Assembly (NCBI GenBank): GCA_964343305.1
Contig: CAYFJO010000108.1
Coordinates: 1 to 27,183, forward strand
Direction of reading: 5' to 3'
Source of the DNA: CAYFJO01 sp964343305
Lineage (GTDB): Bacteria; Planctomycetota; Planctomycetia; Pirellulales; Pirellulaceae
Length of the DNA stretch: 27,183 nucleotides
Of this stretch, positions 1 to 7,329 are shown in pieces. Within the stretch, counting starts at the first letter, position 1, and each line of letters begins with the position of its first letter. The notes below the pieces were generated by a model that searched no databases, was not told where the DNA came from, and saw only the letters and a list, made by a program, of their open reading frames with translations. The position numbers and the translations under genes are program-made.

Positions 1-430
1 TCCCGTTCCTCGAAGATCCAAGCTTGTGGGGAACGCTCGAATTGAACGTATAATGGCCCCAGCGCGTGACCATATGGCTGCGGCGACTGAGGCAGGGGTC
101 GCGGTGCATGCCAACCCCAAAGATCTTCAAGCCACACCGTGTCGTCGCCCGCCAGGAAAACGGTCTCTTGCGCAGCCAACCGCAACGTCAGATCGAAAAC
201 CCTCAAACCCACTTGATCGATCGACCATTGGGCCGCCGCAAAGACACGATGAAAGGCCGCATGATGTCGCGTCGTTCCCGAGCAGCGCACGATTCCCAAC
301 ACCGTCCGCCGTGGCGCGAAGACCCCTCCGATGACGAGTTCTCGGAAGGTCGAAAGGTGATAGAAGTCGGTTCTGTCATCACCAAAGCGAACACTTGCGA
401 CAAACCGTGAAAAGAGTTAACAAGATCCAT
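1..430 (-). pseudogene. Decayed DDE transposase remnant, truncated by window edge
   Basis: Reading the minus strand from an ATG at 430, preceded by a good GGAGGTG ribosome binding site, gives a transposase N-terminus split over three frames. Frame 1 gives SFHGLSQVFALVMTEPT. After a shift near 365-370 comes GGVFAPRRTVLGIVRCSG, then RHHAAFHRVFAAAQWSID and FLAGDDT. After a second shift near 132-140 comes GLKIFGVGMHRDPCLS, then MVTRWGHY. The order (ARRRTVTG-like block, HHxxFHRVF, DDT, GxKxFGxGMHxDPLLS, WGH) matches DDE_5/IS701-like transposases from memory. At least two frameshifts and apparent degeneration after WGH make it non-functional. The element's ends are not seen. Family assignment is by motif recall only. 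Confidence 0.72.
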
Positions 431-534
431 GGGAGTCACCTCCGTGAAGGAATGAATTGATACAAACTCATCCTAACGAACGATGGCTCCCCTTTTTCTA
501 ATAGCGGCGCTTAAAAGACCGAAAGCCTAGTTTT

Positions 535-1284
535 TCATATTGCCATGAAGTGGAATTTCAACCCGCGTCTCTCAATCTCCTCAAGGCGAGATTCAATCGC
601 ACGTAAGACTTCAAGATCCCGTTCTAAAGGCGGTCGTTCGTCGCCGTATTTAAGCCGAGATTCGCGTATCTCGATTGGACGACGGATCGCACGAAGCCCG
701 GCAGACGCTGCGAACCAAGTCGGTTGATCAAACGGAGTCAACGCAAAGTCGGCAACTTGGTAGCAGTCATCAAGCATCAGGGATGCGAAATGATCTCCGT
801 CGACTCCTTCATTAGGATCGAATCCTCCAACTGGCTGTTGGATGCGGATGACGAGCCGCTTCGCGCGAAAATCAATCTGATCGGGTGGGCGAATACGATA
901 CGTTGGCCACAAGCCGTCGAACTGCGCGCTGAATTCTTTGACCTGCTCTGGCGTAGGCCATTCGTCAAATGATTTCCACGACGCGCGACGCGATCGCCAC
1001 GTACCATATGCATTATGAACCAAGTGCGCGAGATGATATTCGGACTCGTCTTGAATACACACGATTGCAAATTCCACTCTTGCAGACCGAGCATTGAATC
1101 GTTGTACATATTCTAGAATGGTCATCTTGGACTCGTCATCGATCAAACTTTTCAACGTAAGATCGCCGCGAATTGAGTATTCGAGTTCGCTGGGTTGATT
1201 CCCTAGGTAGATGCCAAAGCCGATCAGAGTCGGGATAACCAAGGTTGCGATCACTGACCAACGAAACAGAAAGCGTCTTGTCAT
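535..1284 (-). CDS. Hypothetical membrane-anchored protein
   Basis: This is a 249-aa protein that I do not recognise. Residues 1-6 are basic and residues 8-27 form one hydrophobic segment (WSVIATLVIPTLIGFGIYLG), so it is probably an N-in single-pass anchored or secreted protein. The rest is soluble-looking and rich in Arg, Asp and Trp. The C-terminal 40 residues are charged and helical-looking (ESRLEEIERRG). It starts 41 bp downstream of the serS stop on the same strand and could be cotranscribed with it. No catalytic motif is evident. The start was chosen because the hydrophobic segment directly follows it. Confidence 0.6.
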   Translation of the reverse strand: MTRRFLFRWSVIATLVIPTLIGFGIYLGNQPSELEYSIRGDLTLKSLIDDESKMTILEYVQRFNARSARVEFAIVCIQDESEYHLAHLVHNAYGTWRSRRASWKSFDEWPTPEQVKEFSAQFDGLWPTYRIRPPDQIDFRAKRLVIRIQQPVGGFDPNEGVDGDHFASLMLDDCYQVADFALTPFDQPTWFAASAGLRAIRRPIEIRESRLKYGDERPPLERDLEVLRAIESRLEEIERRGLKFHFMAI

Positions 1285-1325
1285 GGACTGTCATCTCGAT
1301 CCGGTTTCGTCAGCATCGTAAGAAG

Positions 1326-2606
1326 CTACGCACCGATCACATCTTTACCGACGTATGGCTGTAGAGCTTTCGGAACTGAGATGCTGCCATCAGCACGCTG
1401 GTTGTTCTCCATGATGGCGATGATTGCCCGCGTGACCGCGACAGCAGTTCCGTTCAAGGTGTGAACAAAGTTGGTGCCCTTCTCGCCTTTGACCTTGTAG
1501 CGGGTGTTGAGGCGGCGGGATTGATAGTCGGTACAGTTTGATGTGCTGGTGACTTCGCCGTACTCGCCGCCTTCGCCCCGGCCAGGCATCCAGGCTTCCA
1601 GGTCGAACTTGCGATAGGCCGGGCCGCCAAGATCGCCGGTCGCTGTGTCGACAACTCGGTAGGGAATGTCGAGGCCGTCGAAGATTTCACACTCGATGCC
1701 ACACAACTCGTCGTGCATCGCGTCGCTTTGATCCGGCGTCGTGAAGGCGAACATTTCGACCTTGGTGAACTGATGCACGCGATAGATGCCCCGCGTCGCT
1801 CGTCCGTGTGCGCCGGCCTCGGTGCGGAAGCAATGGCTGATGCCGCAAACTTTGATTGGCAACTTGGCAGCGTCGATGGTTTGGCCGGAATAGAGGCCGC
1901 CCAGCGTGATTTCGGCAGTGCCAACGAGGCTGAGGTCGGAGTTTTCAATGCTGTAGACTTGTGTCTCGGGACCGCGAGGATTGAAGCCGATGCCTTCGAG
2001 GATCTTGTCGCGGGCGAGGTCGGGAGTGGTGGTTGGGGTGAATCCCTTGTTGATCAAAAAAGAGACCGCGTACTGCTGCAGAGCAAGTTCCAGCAGCACT
2101 CCTTCGTTTTTCAAGAAGTAAAATCCGGCACCCGTTGTTCGGGCACCACCTTCGAGATCGATCATGTCCAGCTTCTCGCCCAACTCGACGTGGTCCTTGA
2201 ACGCAAAGTCGAAAGTTGGCGGGGCGTGCTTTCCCTTCTTGATTTCCAGATTGGATTTGTCGTCCTCGCCGATCGGGGCGTCAGGATGCGACATGTTGGG
2301 GATGACCGCCTGAACGGCCAGGATTTGGCTGTCAAGTTCGTCGTGTTCGGCTTGCGCGGCGTCTTTTTGTTCCCGCAGCTTGCGGCCTTCTTCTTTGCGG
2401 GCTTCGCGTTCGTCGTCGTCTTTGGCTTTGCCGATCGTCTTGGAAACGGCGTTCGCTTGCTGGTTAAGATCCTGGACCTGCTTCTGTTTTTCTCGACGCT
2501 GCTCTTCAAGCTCGACCAGACGATCGACTTCGGCCGTCACGCCTCGGTTCTTACAGTTTAGTTTGACGGCATCGGCGTTTTCGAGGATGTACTTGCGATC
2601 TAGCAT
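1326..2606 (-). CDS. serS: Seryl-tRNA synthetase
   Basis: This 426-aa protein is a cytosolic class II aminoacyl-tRNA synthetase that charges tRNA-Ser, and also tRNA-Sec where present, with serine. The length is normal for bacterial SerRS. The N-terminus (MLDRKYILENADAVKLNCKN) leads into a charged coiled-coil arm at about residues 25-105, which in the family binds the long variable arm of tRNA. The catalytic core shows class II motif 1 (TTPDLARDKILEGIGFNPRG), motif 2 near residue 268 (CFRTEAGAHGRATRGIYRVH, then QFTKVEMF) and motif 3 near residue 350 (GEVTSTSNCTDYQSRRLNTR). The C-terminus ends with the usual NGTAVAVTRAIIAIMENNQ and a short PKALQPY tail. It lies 64 bp after the M20 peptidase stop on the same strand, so the two may be cotranscribed. 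It looks intact. Confidence 0.97.
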   Translation of the reverse strand: MLDRKYILENADAVKLNCKNRGVTAEVDRLVELEEQRREKQKQVQDLNQQANAVSKTIGKAKDDDEREARKEEGRKLREQKDAAQAEHDELDSQILAVQAVIPNMSHPDAPIGEDDKSNLEIKKGKHAPPTFDFAFKDHVELGEKLDMIDLEGGARTTGAGFYFLKNEGVLLELALQQYAVSFLINKGFTPTTTPDLARDKILEGIGFNPRGPETQVYSIENSDLSLVGTAEITLGGLYSGQTIDAAKLPIKVCGISHCFRTEAGAHGRATRGIYRVHQFTKVEMFAFTTPDQSDAMHDELCGIECEIFDGLDIPYRVVDTATGDLGGPAYRKFDLEAWMPGRGEGGEYGEVTSTSNCTDYQSRRLNTRYKVKGEKGTNFVHTLNGTAVAVTRAIIAIMENNQRADGSISVPKALQPYVGKDVIGA

Positions 2607-2670
2607 GGGTTACTCGTTATTACTCAGGTCATGGGTCACTGGCTTACGACAGATGGTGAGTTAGAGAGGT

Positions 2671-4071
2671 TCACTCGACGACAACTTTGCTCAACTCGTG
2701 CCAGAGATACGTGCTGGATTTAATGCCGCGATGAAAATCGGCCAGGCAAAGTTTCTCGTTGGGGCTGTGGCTATTGTCATCGTCCAGGCCCCAGCCCAAC
2801 AGCAGCGTGTCGACGCCCAGTTTTTCGGTGAAATCCGTGACGATGGGAATGGAGCCGCCTTCGCGGATGAACACGGGTGGGCGTCCAAAACCACGTTCAA
2901 TGGCCTGCGCCGCGCTGGTCATAAACGGGCTGTCCAGCGGCACAACGCAACCTGGCGCGCCATGCATGTCCACTAGTTCCATTTCGATACCGGGTGGACA
3001 CAACTCTTCGAGCATCGTTTTCAGCGCCGTGGCAATCTTGCTCGGATCTTGATTCGGCACGAGCCGGAAGCCGAACTTGGCCCCAGCCTTTGCTGGCAGG
3101 ACCGTCTTTTGACCTTCGCCTTGATAGCCGCCCCAGATGCCGTTGATGTCGTACGTGGGCCGAGCCCAGCGACGTTCGAGTGTCGTGTAGCCAAACTCAC
3201 CACTGACGCCTTTAACTCCGATCTGATCCATGAAGTCGCGATCCTCGAATGGCAAGGCCGCAAACTGTTCCCGCTCGCGATCGGACATTGGTTTGACATC
3301 GTCATAGAAACCAGGGATCTGGACGCGGCCATTTTCATCCACGAGTGCCGACAGCAATTGAGTTAACGCGTTTACCGGATTCGTCACCGCGCCACCGAAG
3401 GTCCCGGAATGCAGATCTTGCCTTGGACCTTGCAGACGAAGCTCGTAGTAGGCGATGCCCTTCAATCCGTAGGTGATCGCCGGTTGCCCCGGGCCAAACT
3501 GTGAGGAATCGCTGATCACGACCACGTCGCACTTTAGTTTCTCAAGGATCCCGTTGCCGTTCTCTGTCGATGCGTCGCGGAGCAACTTGGTTAGGCTTTC
3601 GCTGCCGACTTCTTCTTCGCCCTCGATTAAGTACTTTAATTGGATTGGCAATCGACCTTTGCTTTCCATCCAGACTTGTGCACTCTTGACGTGCGTCAGC
3701 ATTTGGCCTTTGTCATCGGTCGCACCGCGGGCATAGAGGTTGCCGTCACGTTGAGTGGGTTCGAAGGGTGGCGAAATCCACTCGTCAAGCGGATCGGGTG
3801 GCTGAACGTCGTAATGTCCGTAGACAAGAGCCGTGGGCGCACCTTCAACCGGCGGCGACTCGGCATAGATAATTGGGTGCCCCTCGGTTTCGATGAATTC
3901 GGTTTTGAACCCCAGCGACTCGAACTGGCTTGAAACCCACCGGCCCGCCCGACGGACATCGTCTGTGTGCTGGCCATCCGTGCTGACACTGGGAATGCTT
4001 AACAACTCACATAAGTCGTCTTCAAACGCTTGTCGATGTTCGTCCAAATAATCGTCGAAATTTGGCATCAA
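2671..4071 (-). CDS. M20-family metallopeptidase (dipeptidase-like)
   Basis: This 466-aa protein is a zinc-dependent exopeptidase or amidohydrolase of family M20, the dipeptidase branch that includes CNDP-like enzymes. Visible metal and catalytic motifs are YGHYDVQPPDPLDEW (His86, Asp88), RGATDDKGQ (bridging Asp119), IEGEEEVGS (Glu152-154 region), VVISDS, and a late GWGLDDDNSHSPNE with the final metal-binding His. The middle third (LHSGTFGGAVTNP onward) is the dimerisation domain. There is no signal peptide, so it is probably cytosolic. Two Met codons start the ORF (4071 or 4068). It is the first gene of the minus-strand run followed by serS and is divergent from clpS. The substrate cannot be read from sequence. 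Confidence 0.93.
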   Translation of the reverse strand: MMPNFDDYLDEHRQAFEDDLCELLSIPSVSTDGQHTDDVRRAGRWVSSQFESLGFKTEFIETEGHPIIYAESPPVEGAPTALVYGHYDVQPPDPLDEWISPPFEPTQRDGNLYARGATDDKGQMLTHVKSAQVWMESKGRLPIQLKYLIEGEEEVGSESLTKLLRDASTENGNGILEKLKCDVVVISDSSQFGPGQPAITYGLKGIAYYELRLQGPRQDLHSGTFGGAVTNPVNALTQLLSALVDENGRVQIPGFYDDVKPMSDREREQFAALPFEDRDFMDQIGVKGVSGEFGYTTLERRWARPTYDINGIWGGYQGEGQKTVLPAKAGAKFGFRLVPNQDPSKIATALKTMLEELCPPGIEMELVDMHGAPGCVVPLDSPFMTSAAQAIERGFGRPPVFIREGGSIPIVTDFTEKLGVDTLLLGWGLDDDNSHSPNEKLCLADFHRGIKSSTYLWHELSKVVVE

Positions 4072-4110
4072 AAGGCCTCAGTGATTAACAAAGGTGTCCT
4101 CGCAAAGACT

Positions 4111-4139
4111 TTGCCCCGCGAGCAACGATACAATATAAT
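4111..4139 (+). promoter_or_regulatory. Predicted sigma-70-type promoter for clpS
   Basis: TTGCCC at 4111-4116 and a perfect TATAAT at 4134-4139 are separated by 17 bp, close to housekeeping consensus. Transcription would start near 4146, about 38 bp upstream of the clpS ATG. It lies in the divergent gap between the M20 peptidase gene and clpS. Confidence 0.6.
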
Positions 4140-4183
4140 GATCTGTCACGAGTACGCCTATTCCCACTTTTTACCTCAGGATT

Positions 4184-4540
4184 ATGTCGCACGAAGCAGC
4201 AGCGGCGGTTGCCGAACCCCTCGAAGATACCGTCCAACGTCAACGCGAAGAAAAGCGGCGCAAACCGAAACGCCAGCCACGCTATCACGTCATTCTGTGG
4301 GACGATGACGACCACACGTATGATTATGTGGTGCGGATGATGATGGAGCTTTTCAACCAATCCGAAGAAAAGGCGTTTTTGGTCGCCAAAGAAGTCGACA
4401 CATCGGGGCGGGTCATTTGCTTGACCACGACGAAAGAGCACGCGGAACTGAAACGCGACCAGATCCACGCTTATGGCAAAGATATTTTGCTGGATCGCTG
4501 CAAAGGCTCGATGTCGGCGTCGATCGAGCCGGAGAGTTAG
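4184..4540 (+). CDS. clpS: ATP-dependent Clp protease adaptor ClpS
   Basis: This 118-aa protein is the cytosolic adaptor that delivers N-degron substrates to ClpAP/ClpCP. Residues 1-30 form a charged, flexible N-terminal extension as in the family. The core starts at RYHVILWDDDDHTYDYVVRM (33-52) and continues with EEKAFLVAKEVDTSGRVICL (61-80) and TKEHAELKRDQIHAYGKD. Compared with the E. coli ClpS core recalled from memory, the pocket Asn is replaced by Asp in the DDDD run, and the pocket His position reads as Asp (EVDTSG). This suggests a variant N-degron specificity, which is an inference. A SD-like AGGA precedes the ATG. mtaB follows 66 bp downstream on the same strand. Confidence 0.93.
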   Translation: MSHEAAAAVAEPLEDTVQRQREEKRRKPKRQPRYHVILWDDDDHTYDYVVRMMMELFNQSEEKAFLVAKEVDTSGRVICLTTTKEHAELKRDQIHAYGKDILLDRCKGSMSASIEPES

Positions 4541-4606
4541 TGCGGATCGCAGCACTCTCCGTTCCCGACGCCTTTGCACCGCGCCGTAGATTGCTATCCT
4601 GTCTGA

Positions 4607-5905
4607 ATGCCTGCCAAGTTGAAATCCGCAACGCTGGGTTGCAAAGTCAACCAATACGAGACCCAATACGTTTGCGAAGGTTTGCATTCGATCGGCTATG
4701 AAGACGCCGAGCCAGAGCAATCGGCGGATCTGTGCATCATCAACACCTGCACGGTCACCAACGAGGGAGATTCCAAGAGTCGCCAAGTGATTCGGCGGAT
4801 GGCGCGAGACAATCCGGACGCCCGCATCGTGGTCATGGGATGTTACGCGACGCGGGCGCCGGACGAAGTCGCCGTGCTGCCGGGTGTCGAAGAAGTCGTC
4901 ACGGATAAGCGCGAGTTGCCCGATCTGCTGGGCCGCTTCGGAGTGGTTGATTTGCCAACAGGTATCTCTCGGTTTGGCAACCGTCATCGTGCGTATGTCA
5001 AAGTTCAAGATGGCTGTCTGTTGCGTTGCAGCTATTGCATCATTCCGCAAGTTCGTCCTGTGATGACAAGCCGGCCCATGGACGAGATTCTGGATGAAGT
5101 GCGGCGGTTGGTTACCAACGGTTATCGCGAAATCGTTTTGACGGGCGTGCACCTCGGACATTACGGCGTCGAAGGGAACTGGCAAAAACCAAAATCTGAG
5201 TGGACGCGACTGTCGAATCTCGTGCAAGAGATTGTCAAACTCGACGGCAAATTCCGCGTCCGCTTGTCGAGTATCGAGGTGACGGAGGTCACGCGTGATT
5301 TGCTTCACATGATGGCCGACCACGCGGATCGCATTTGCCCGCATCTGCACATTTGCCTGCAAAGCGGATCGGACTCGGTACTGCGCCGCATGAAACGTCG
5401 GTGGGGAACACGGCGATTCATCGATCGTTGCAGCATGACGCGCGACTATCTCGATCAACCGGCGTTGACCACCGATGTCATTGTTGGCTTCCCAGGGGAA
5501 TCGGACGACGAGTTTGAGCAGACATGCGATGTTGTCCGCCAAGTGGGCTTTGCCAAAGTCCACGTCTTCCCGTTCAGCCCACGCCGGGGAACGCCAGCCG
5601 CCGAGATGTCCGATCCAGTTATCAAGAGCGTGAAAGCTGAACGCCGCAGACAGCTTGAACAGTTGGAGATGGAAAGCCGGGCAGCCTACATGAAGGGATT
5701 GCTGGGAGGCCGATTGACGGTGCTGGTGCAGTCCTCCAGCGATCCGGCTCCAGGGCAAGTCGTGGGCACATCTTGCCGGTATATGCCAGTCCAATTCGCT
5801 GGACAAGAATCGTGTGAAGGTCGACTAGTGAACGTTTTCGCACGTGAATACTCGGAGGATCGCATTCTCGCCGACTCATGCGCACCGGTCCCGAAGAACG
5901 GGTAA
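4607..5905 (+). CDS. mtaB: MtaB-like tRNA t6A37 methylthiotransferase (radical SAM)
   Basis: This 432-aa protein belongs to the MiaB/RimO/MtaB methylthiotransferase family, which uses two [4Fe-4S] clusters. The UPF0004 N-domain has cluster cysteines at Cys12 (LGCKVNQYETQ), Cys48 (INTCTVTNEGDSKSRQ) and Cys79 (VMGCYATRAPDE). The radical-SAM motif is Cys137-x3-Cys141-x2-Cys144 (VQDGCLLRCSYCIIPQVR). The core continues with GYREIVLTGVHLGHYG, HLHICLQSGSDSVLRRMKRR and TTDVIVGFPGESDDEF, and a C-terminal TRAM-like domain follows. The LGCKVNQYE signature favours MtaB, which converts t6A37 to ms2t6A37, over MiaB. It follows clpS and is closed by a terminator about 90 bp downstream. The exact tRNA substrate is inferred from family. 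Confidence 0.92.
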   Translation: MPAKLKSATLGCKVNQYETQYVCEGLHSIGYEDAEPEQSADLCIINTCTVTNEGDSKSRQVIRRMARDNPDARIVVMGCYATRAPDEVAVLPGVEEVVTDKRELPDLLGRFGVVDLPTGISRFGNRHRAYVKVQDGCLLRCSYCIIPQVRPVMTSRPMDEILDEVRRLVTNGYREIVLTGVHLGHYGVEGNWQKPKSEWTRLSNLVQEIVKLDGKFRVRLSSIEVTEVTRDLLHMMADHADRICPHLHICLQSGSDSVLRRMKRRWGTRRFIDRCSMTRDYLDQPALTTDVIVGFPGESDDEFEQTCDVVRQVGFAKVHVFPFSPRRGTPAAEMSDPVIKSVKAERRRQLEQLEMESRAAYMKGLLGGRLTVLVQSSSDPAPGQVVGTSCRYMPVQFAGQESCEGRLVNVFAREYSEDRILADSCAPVPKNG

Positions 5906-5993
5906 TTCATTTAATTCTCGTCAACTTTGCGGAAATCCGTATGGGGCCGTTCACCCCCATCAGCCGATTAGCACTATTAATGGGGCAGTGACT

Positions 5994-6029
5994 CGGCCGA
6001 CCTGGGGGCAGGTCCGGCCGATTTTTTTT
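5994..6029 (+). terminator. Intrinsic terminator after mtaB
   Basis: CGGCCGACCTG (5994-6004) pairs with CAGGTCCGGCCG (6009-6020) with one bulged C. The hairpin is followed by A and eight Ts (6022-6029). This is a strong Rho-independent terminator for the clpS-mtaB transcript. Confidence 0.8.
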
Positions 6030-6047
6030 GCGCTGTTCGCTCTCGTC

Positions 6048-6077
6048 TTGACCCGCGGATTGGCAACTTGCTACGAT
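6048..6077 (+). promoter_or_regulatory. Possible promoter for the HAD hydrolase gene
   Basis: TTGACC (6048-6053) and TACGAT (6072-6077), 18 bp apart, lie immediately after the mtaB terminator and about 80 bp before the next start codon. The -10 match is moderate, so this is a weak call. Confidence 0.35.
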
Positions 6078-6156
6078 TCCGCCCTCAACTCACAGCCACG
6101 GTTGTGACTGCCCACCCCCACGTTCCTCCGGGTGATTCGAAAGGAATCGAGCCACC

Positions 6157-6846
6157 ATGGAAGTTTCTGCTCTTTTGTTCGACACAGACGATGTGTTGTT
6201 CGACGATACCGCCTGGCATCGTTGGCTGCTTCAATTGCTGGGCCGGCTTGGTCTGCGCACGCACTATCGCACGTTCATTAACTCGTGGCGATTTGAATAC
6301 TTGGATGAAGTACACTGCGGCAAGCGTGGGTTCTGGGATGCGCTGCGTTGCTTTCTGCAATCGCTGGGGCTGACAGCGGGTCAAACCGAAGAAGTGATGA
6401 CCGCGGCACACGCTCGACGAGAGACGTACTACCGAAAGATCCGACCGTTGCCGGGAGTCCTAGCGACCACGGCCAAGCTACGCGGGCTGGGCGTACCCAT
6501 GGGCGTGTTGTGCAACTCGGCCTCAACCAAGCCCGAACTCGCTCACTTCTTGGACGGCATTGGTTTGAAGGATCGATTTCGATTCGCGCTGCCATCGATC
6601 GAAATTGGTTGTGTGAAACCAGCACCAGAAAGTTACTTGCAAGCAATCCAGGCGATGGGATTGCCGGTCGAGCAAGTTGCATTTGTTGGTCACGACGCGC
6701 GAGAACTCAGCGGTGCCAAAGCCGTCGGCATGCCGACTATTGCATTCAACCATGATAGCGATGCAGTCGCCGATGTGTTCCTCGAACGGTTTGACGAGTT
6801 GTTGAACATTATGGACTATCCATTCGTCCGATTAGCCGCCGGCTAG
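6157..6846 (+). CDS. HAD-superfamily hydrolase
   Basis: This 229-aa cytosolic protein is a haloacid-dehalogenase-type phosphatase. Motif I is LLFDTDDVLFDD, with nucleophile Asp9 and acid/base Asp11. Motif II is the VLCNSAS region. Motif III is the Lys in GCVKPAPESY, and motif IV is FVGHDARELSGAKAVGM. The segment between motifs I and II is a helical C1-type cap. The substrate is unknown; phosphoglycolate-phosphatase-like or dehalogenase-like annotation would be guesswork. An AAGGAA ribosome binding site lies upstream. The TAG stop is part of a CTAG (6843-6846) that is the left target-site copy of the adjoining mobile element. Without the element the gene would be convergent with, and overlap by 4 bp, the ECF sigma factor gene. 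Confidence 0.88.
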   Translation: MEVSALLFDTDDVLFDDTAWHRWLLQLLGRLGLRTHYRTFINSWRFEYLDEVHCGKRGFWDALRCFLQSLGLTAGQTEEVMTAAHARRETYYRKIRPLPGVLATTAKLRGLGVPMGVLCNSASTKPELAHFLDGIGLKDRFRFALPSIEIGCVKPAPESYLQAIQAMGLPVEQVAFVGHDARELSGAKAVGMPTIAFNHDSDAVADVFLERFDELLNIMDYPFVRLAAG

Positions 6847-6858
6847 GAGTCTGTCCGG
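6843..6858 (+). repeat. Left CTAG target copy plus left terminal inverted repeat
   Basis: CTAG followed by GAGTCTGTCCGG. It is the perfect inverse of 7314-7329, a 16-bp palindromic match overall. Confidence 0.88.
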
Positions 6859-7325
6859 TTACCGAGTCTGACCTGGGAAATAAACAGAAAATGCGCTAAA
6901 CCTTGGGGAGCGTGTTTTGTATTTCATTTGACTTGCTCAGTGAGGCATGGATGACTCGGAAGTTTCGGGAGTGGACGCCAGATCAGAATTACTTGTTTCC
7001 GCCTTCGCCACAAGATTGGTTGCCCCAGAATCATCTGGTTTGCTTTCTGCTGGAGGTCTCCGAGCAGATGCAAGGCGAATGGAAACTGGTGTGCCTGACG
7101 CACAATCTGTTGAAGATCTTCCGACGCGGCGGGTTGGTGGCAGCCTGAAACGCTCGGATCGGAGCCCAGCTCGCCTCAACTGGAAACTCCAATACATCCG
7201 AGTCATCGCAAACCACCCAGACTCCAATGCCGTCACGAACACCCACGCAATGACCGCGCGATCTGCCCACGAATGCTCATCCAACCACAATCATCACTCG
7301 CCAACCATCGTTCCCGGACAGACTC
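6847..7325. mobile_element. 479-bp internally deleted IS (MITE-like), CTAG-flanked
   Basis: The left end GAGTCTGTCCGG (6847-6858) and right end CCGGACAGACTC (7314-7325) are perfect 12-bp inverted repeats. Each is directly flanked by CTAG (6843-6846 and 7326-7329), which looks like a 4-bp target duplication. Inside is a short ORF joining the N-terminal and C-terminal ends of an IS1182-like transposase, so the element appears to be a deletion derivative mobilised only in trans. The left CTAG holds the HAD hydrolase stop, and the right CTAG holds the sigma factor stop on the opposite strand. Family assignment rests on the transposase ends. Confidence 0.85.
6951..7148 (+). pseudogene. IS1182-like transposase, N- and C-termini fused by internal deletion
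   Basis: This 65-aa ORF starts at ATG 6951. Residues 1-36 (MTRKFREWTPDQNYLFPPSP, QDWLPQNHLVCFLLEV) match the start of IS1182-type transposases (DUF772 region). Residues from about 39 (QMQGEWKLVCLTHNLLKIFR, RGGLVAA) match the extreme C-terminus (GEWxLVCLTHNLLKLFR). The whole central catalytic DDE domain is missing, with the join near 7047-7062, so it cannot be an active transposase. The frame is open across the join, so a fused peptide could in principle be made. A longer in-frame start at 6903 is less likely because homology begins at 6951. Confidence 0.82.
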
Positions 7326-7329
7326 CTAG
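7314..7329 (-). repeat. Right terminal inverted repeat plus right CTAG target copy
   Basis: CCGGACAGACTC (7314-7325) followed by CTAG (7326-7329). It is the perfect inverse of 6843-6858. Confidence 0.88.

Noticed and set aside
1713..2561. 282-aa plus-strand open frame
   Set aside because: It lies entirely antisense to serS and has no recognisable motif.
4531..4560. GGAGAGT...ACTCTCC hairpin at the clpS stop
   Set aside because: The stem is short and interrupted and no T-run follows, so it is not called as a terminator.
4085..5806. 573-aa minus-strand open frame
   Set aside because: It is antisense to clpS and mtaB, both clearly real, and has low-complexity His/Arg-rich composition typical of a shadow.
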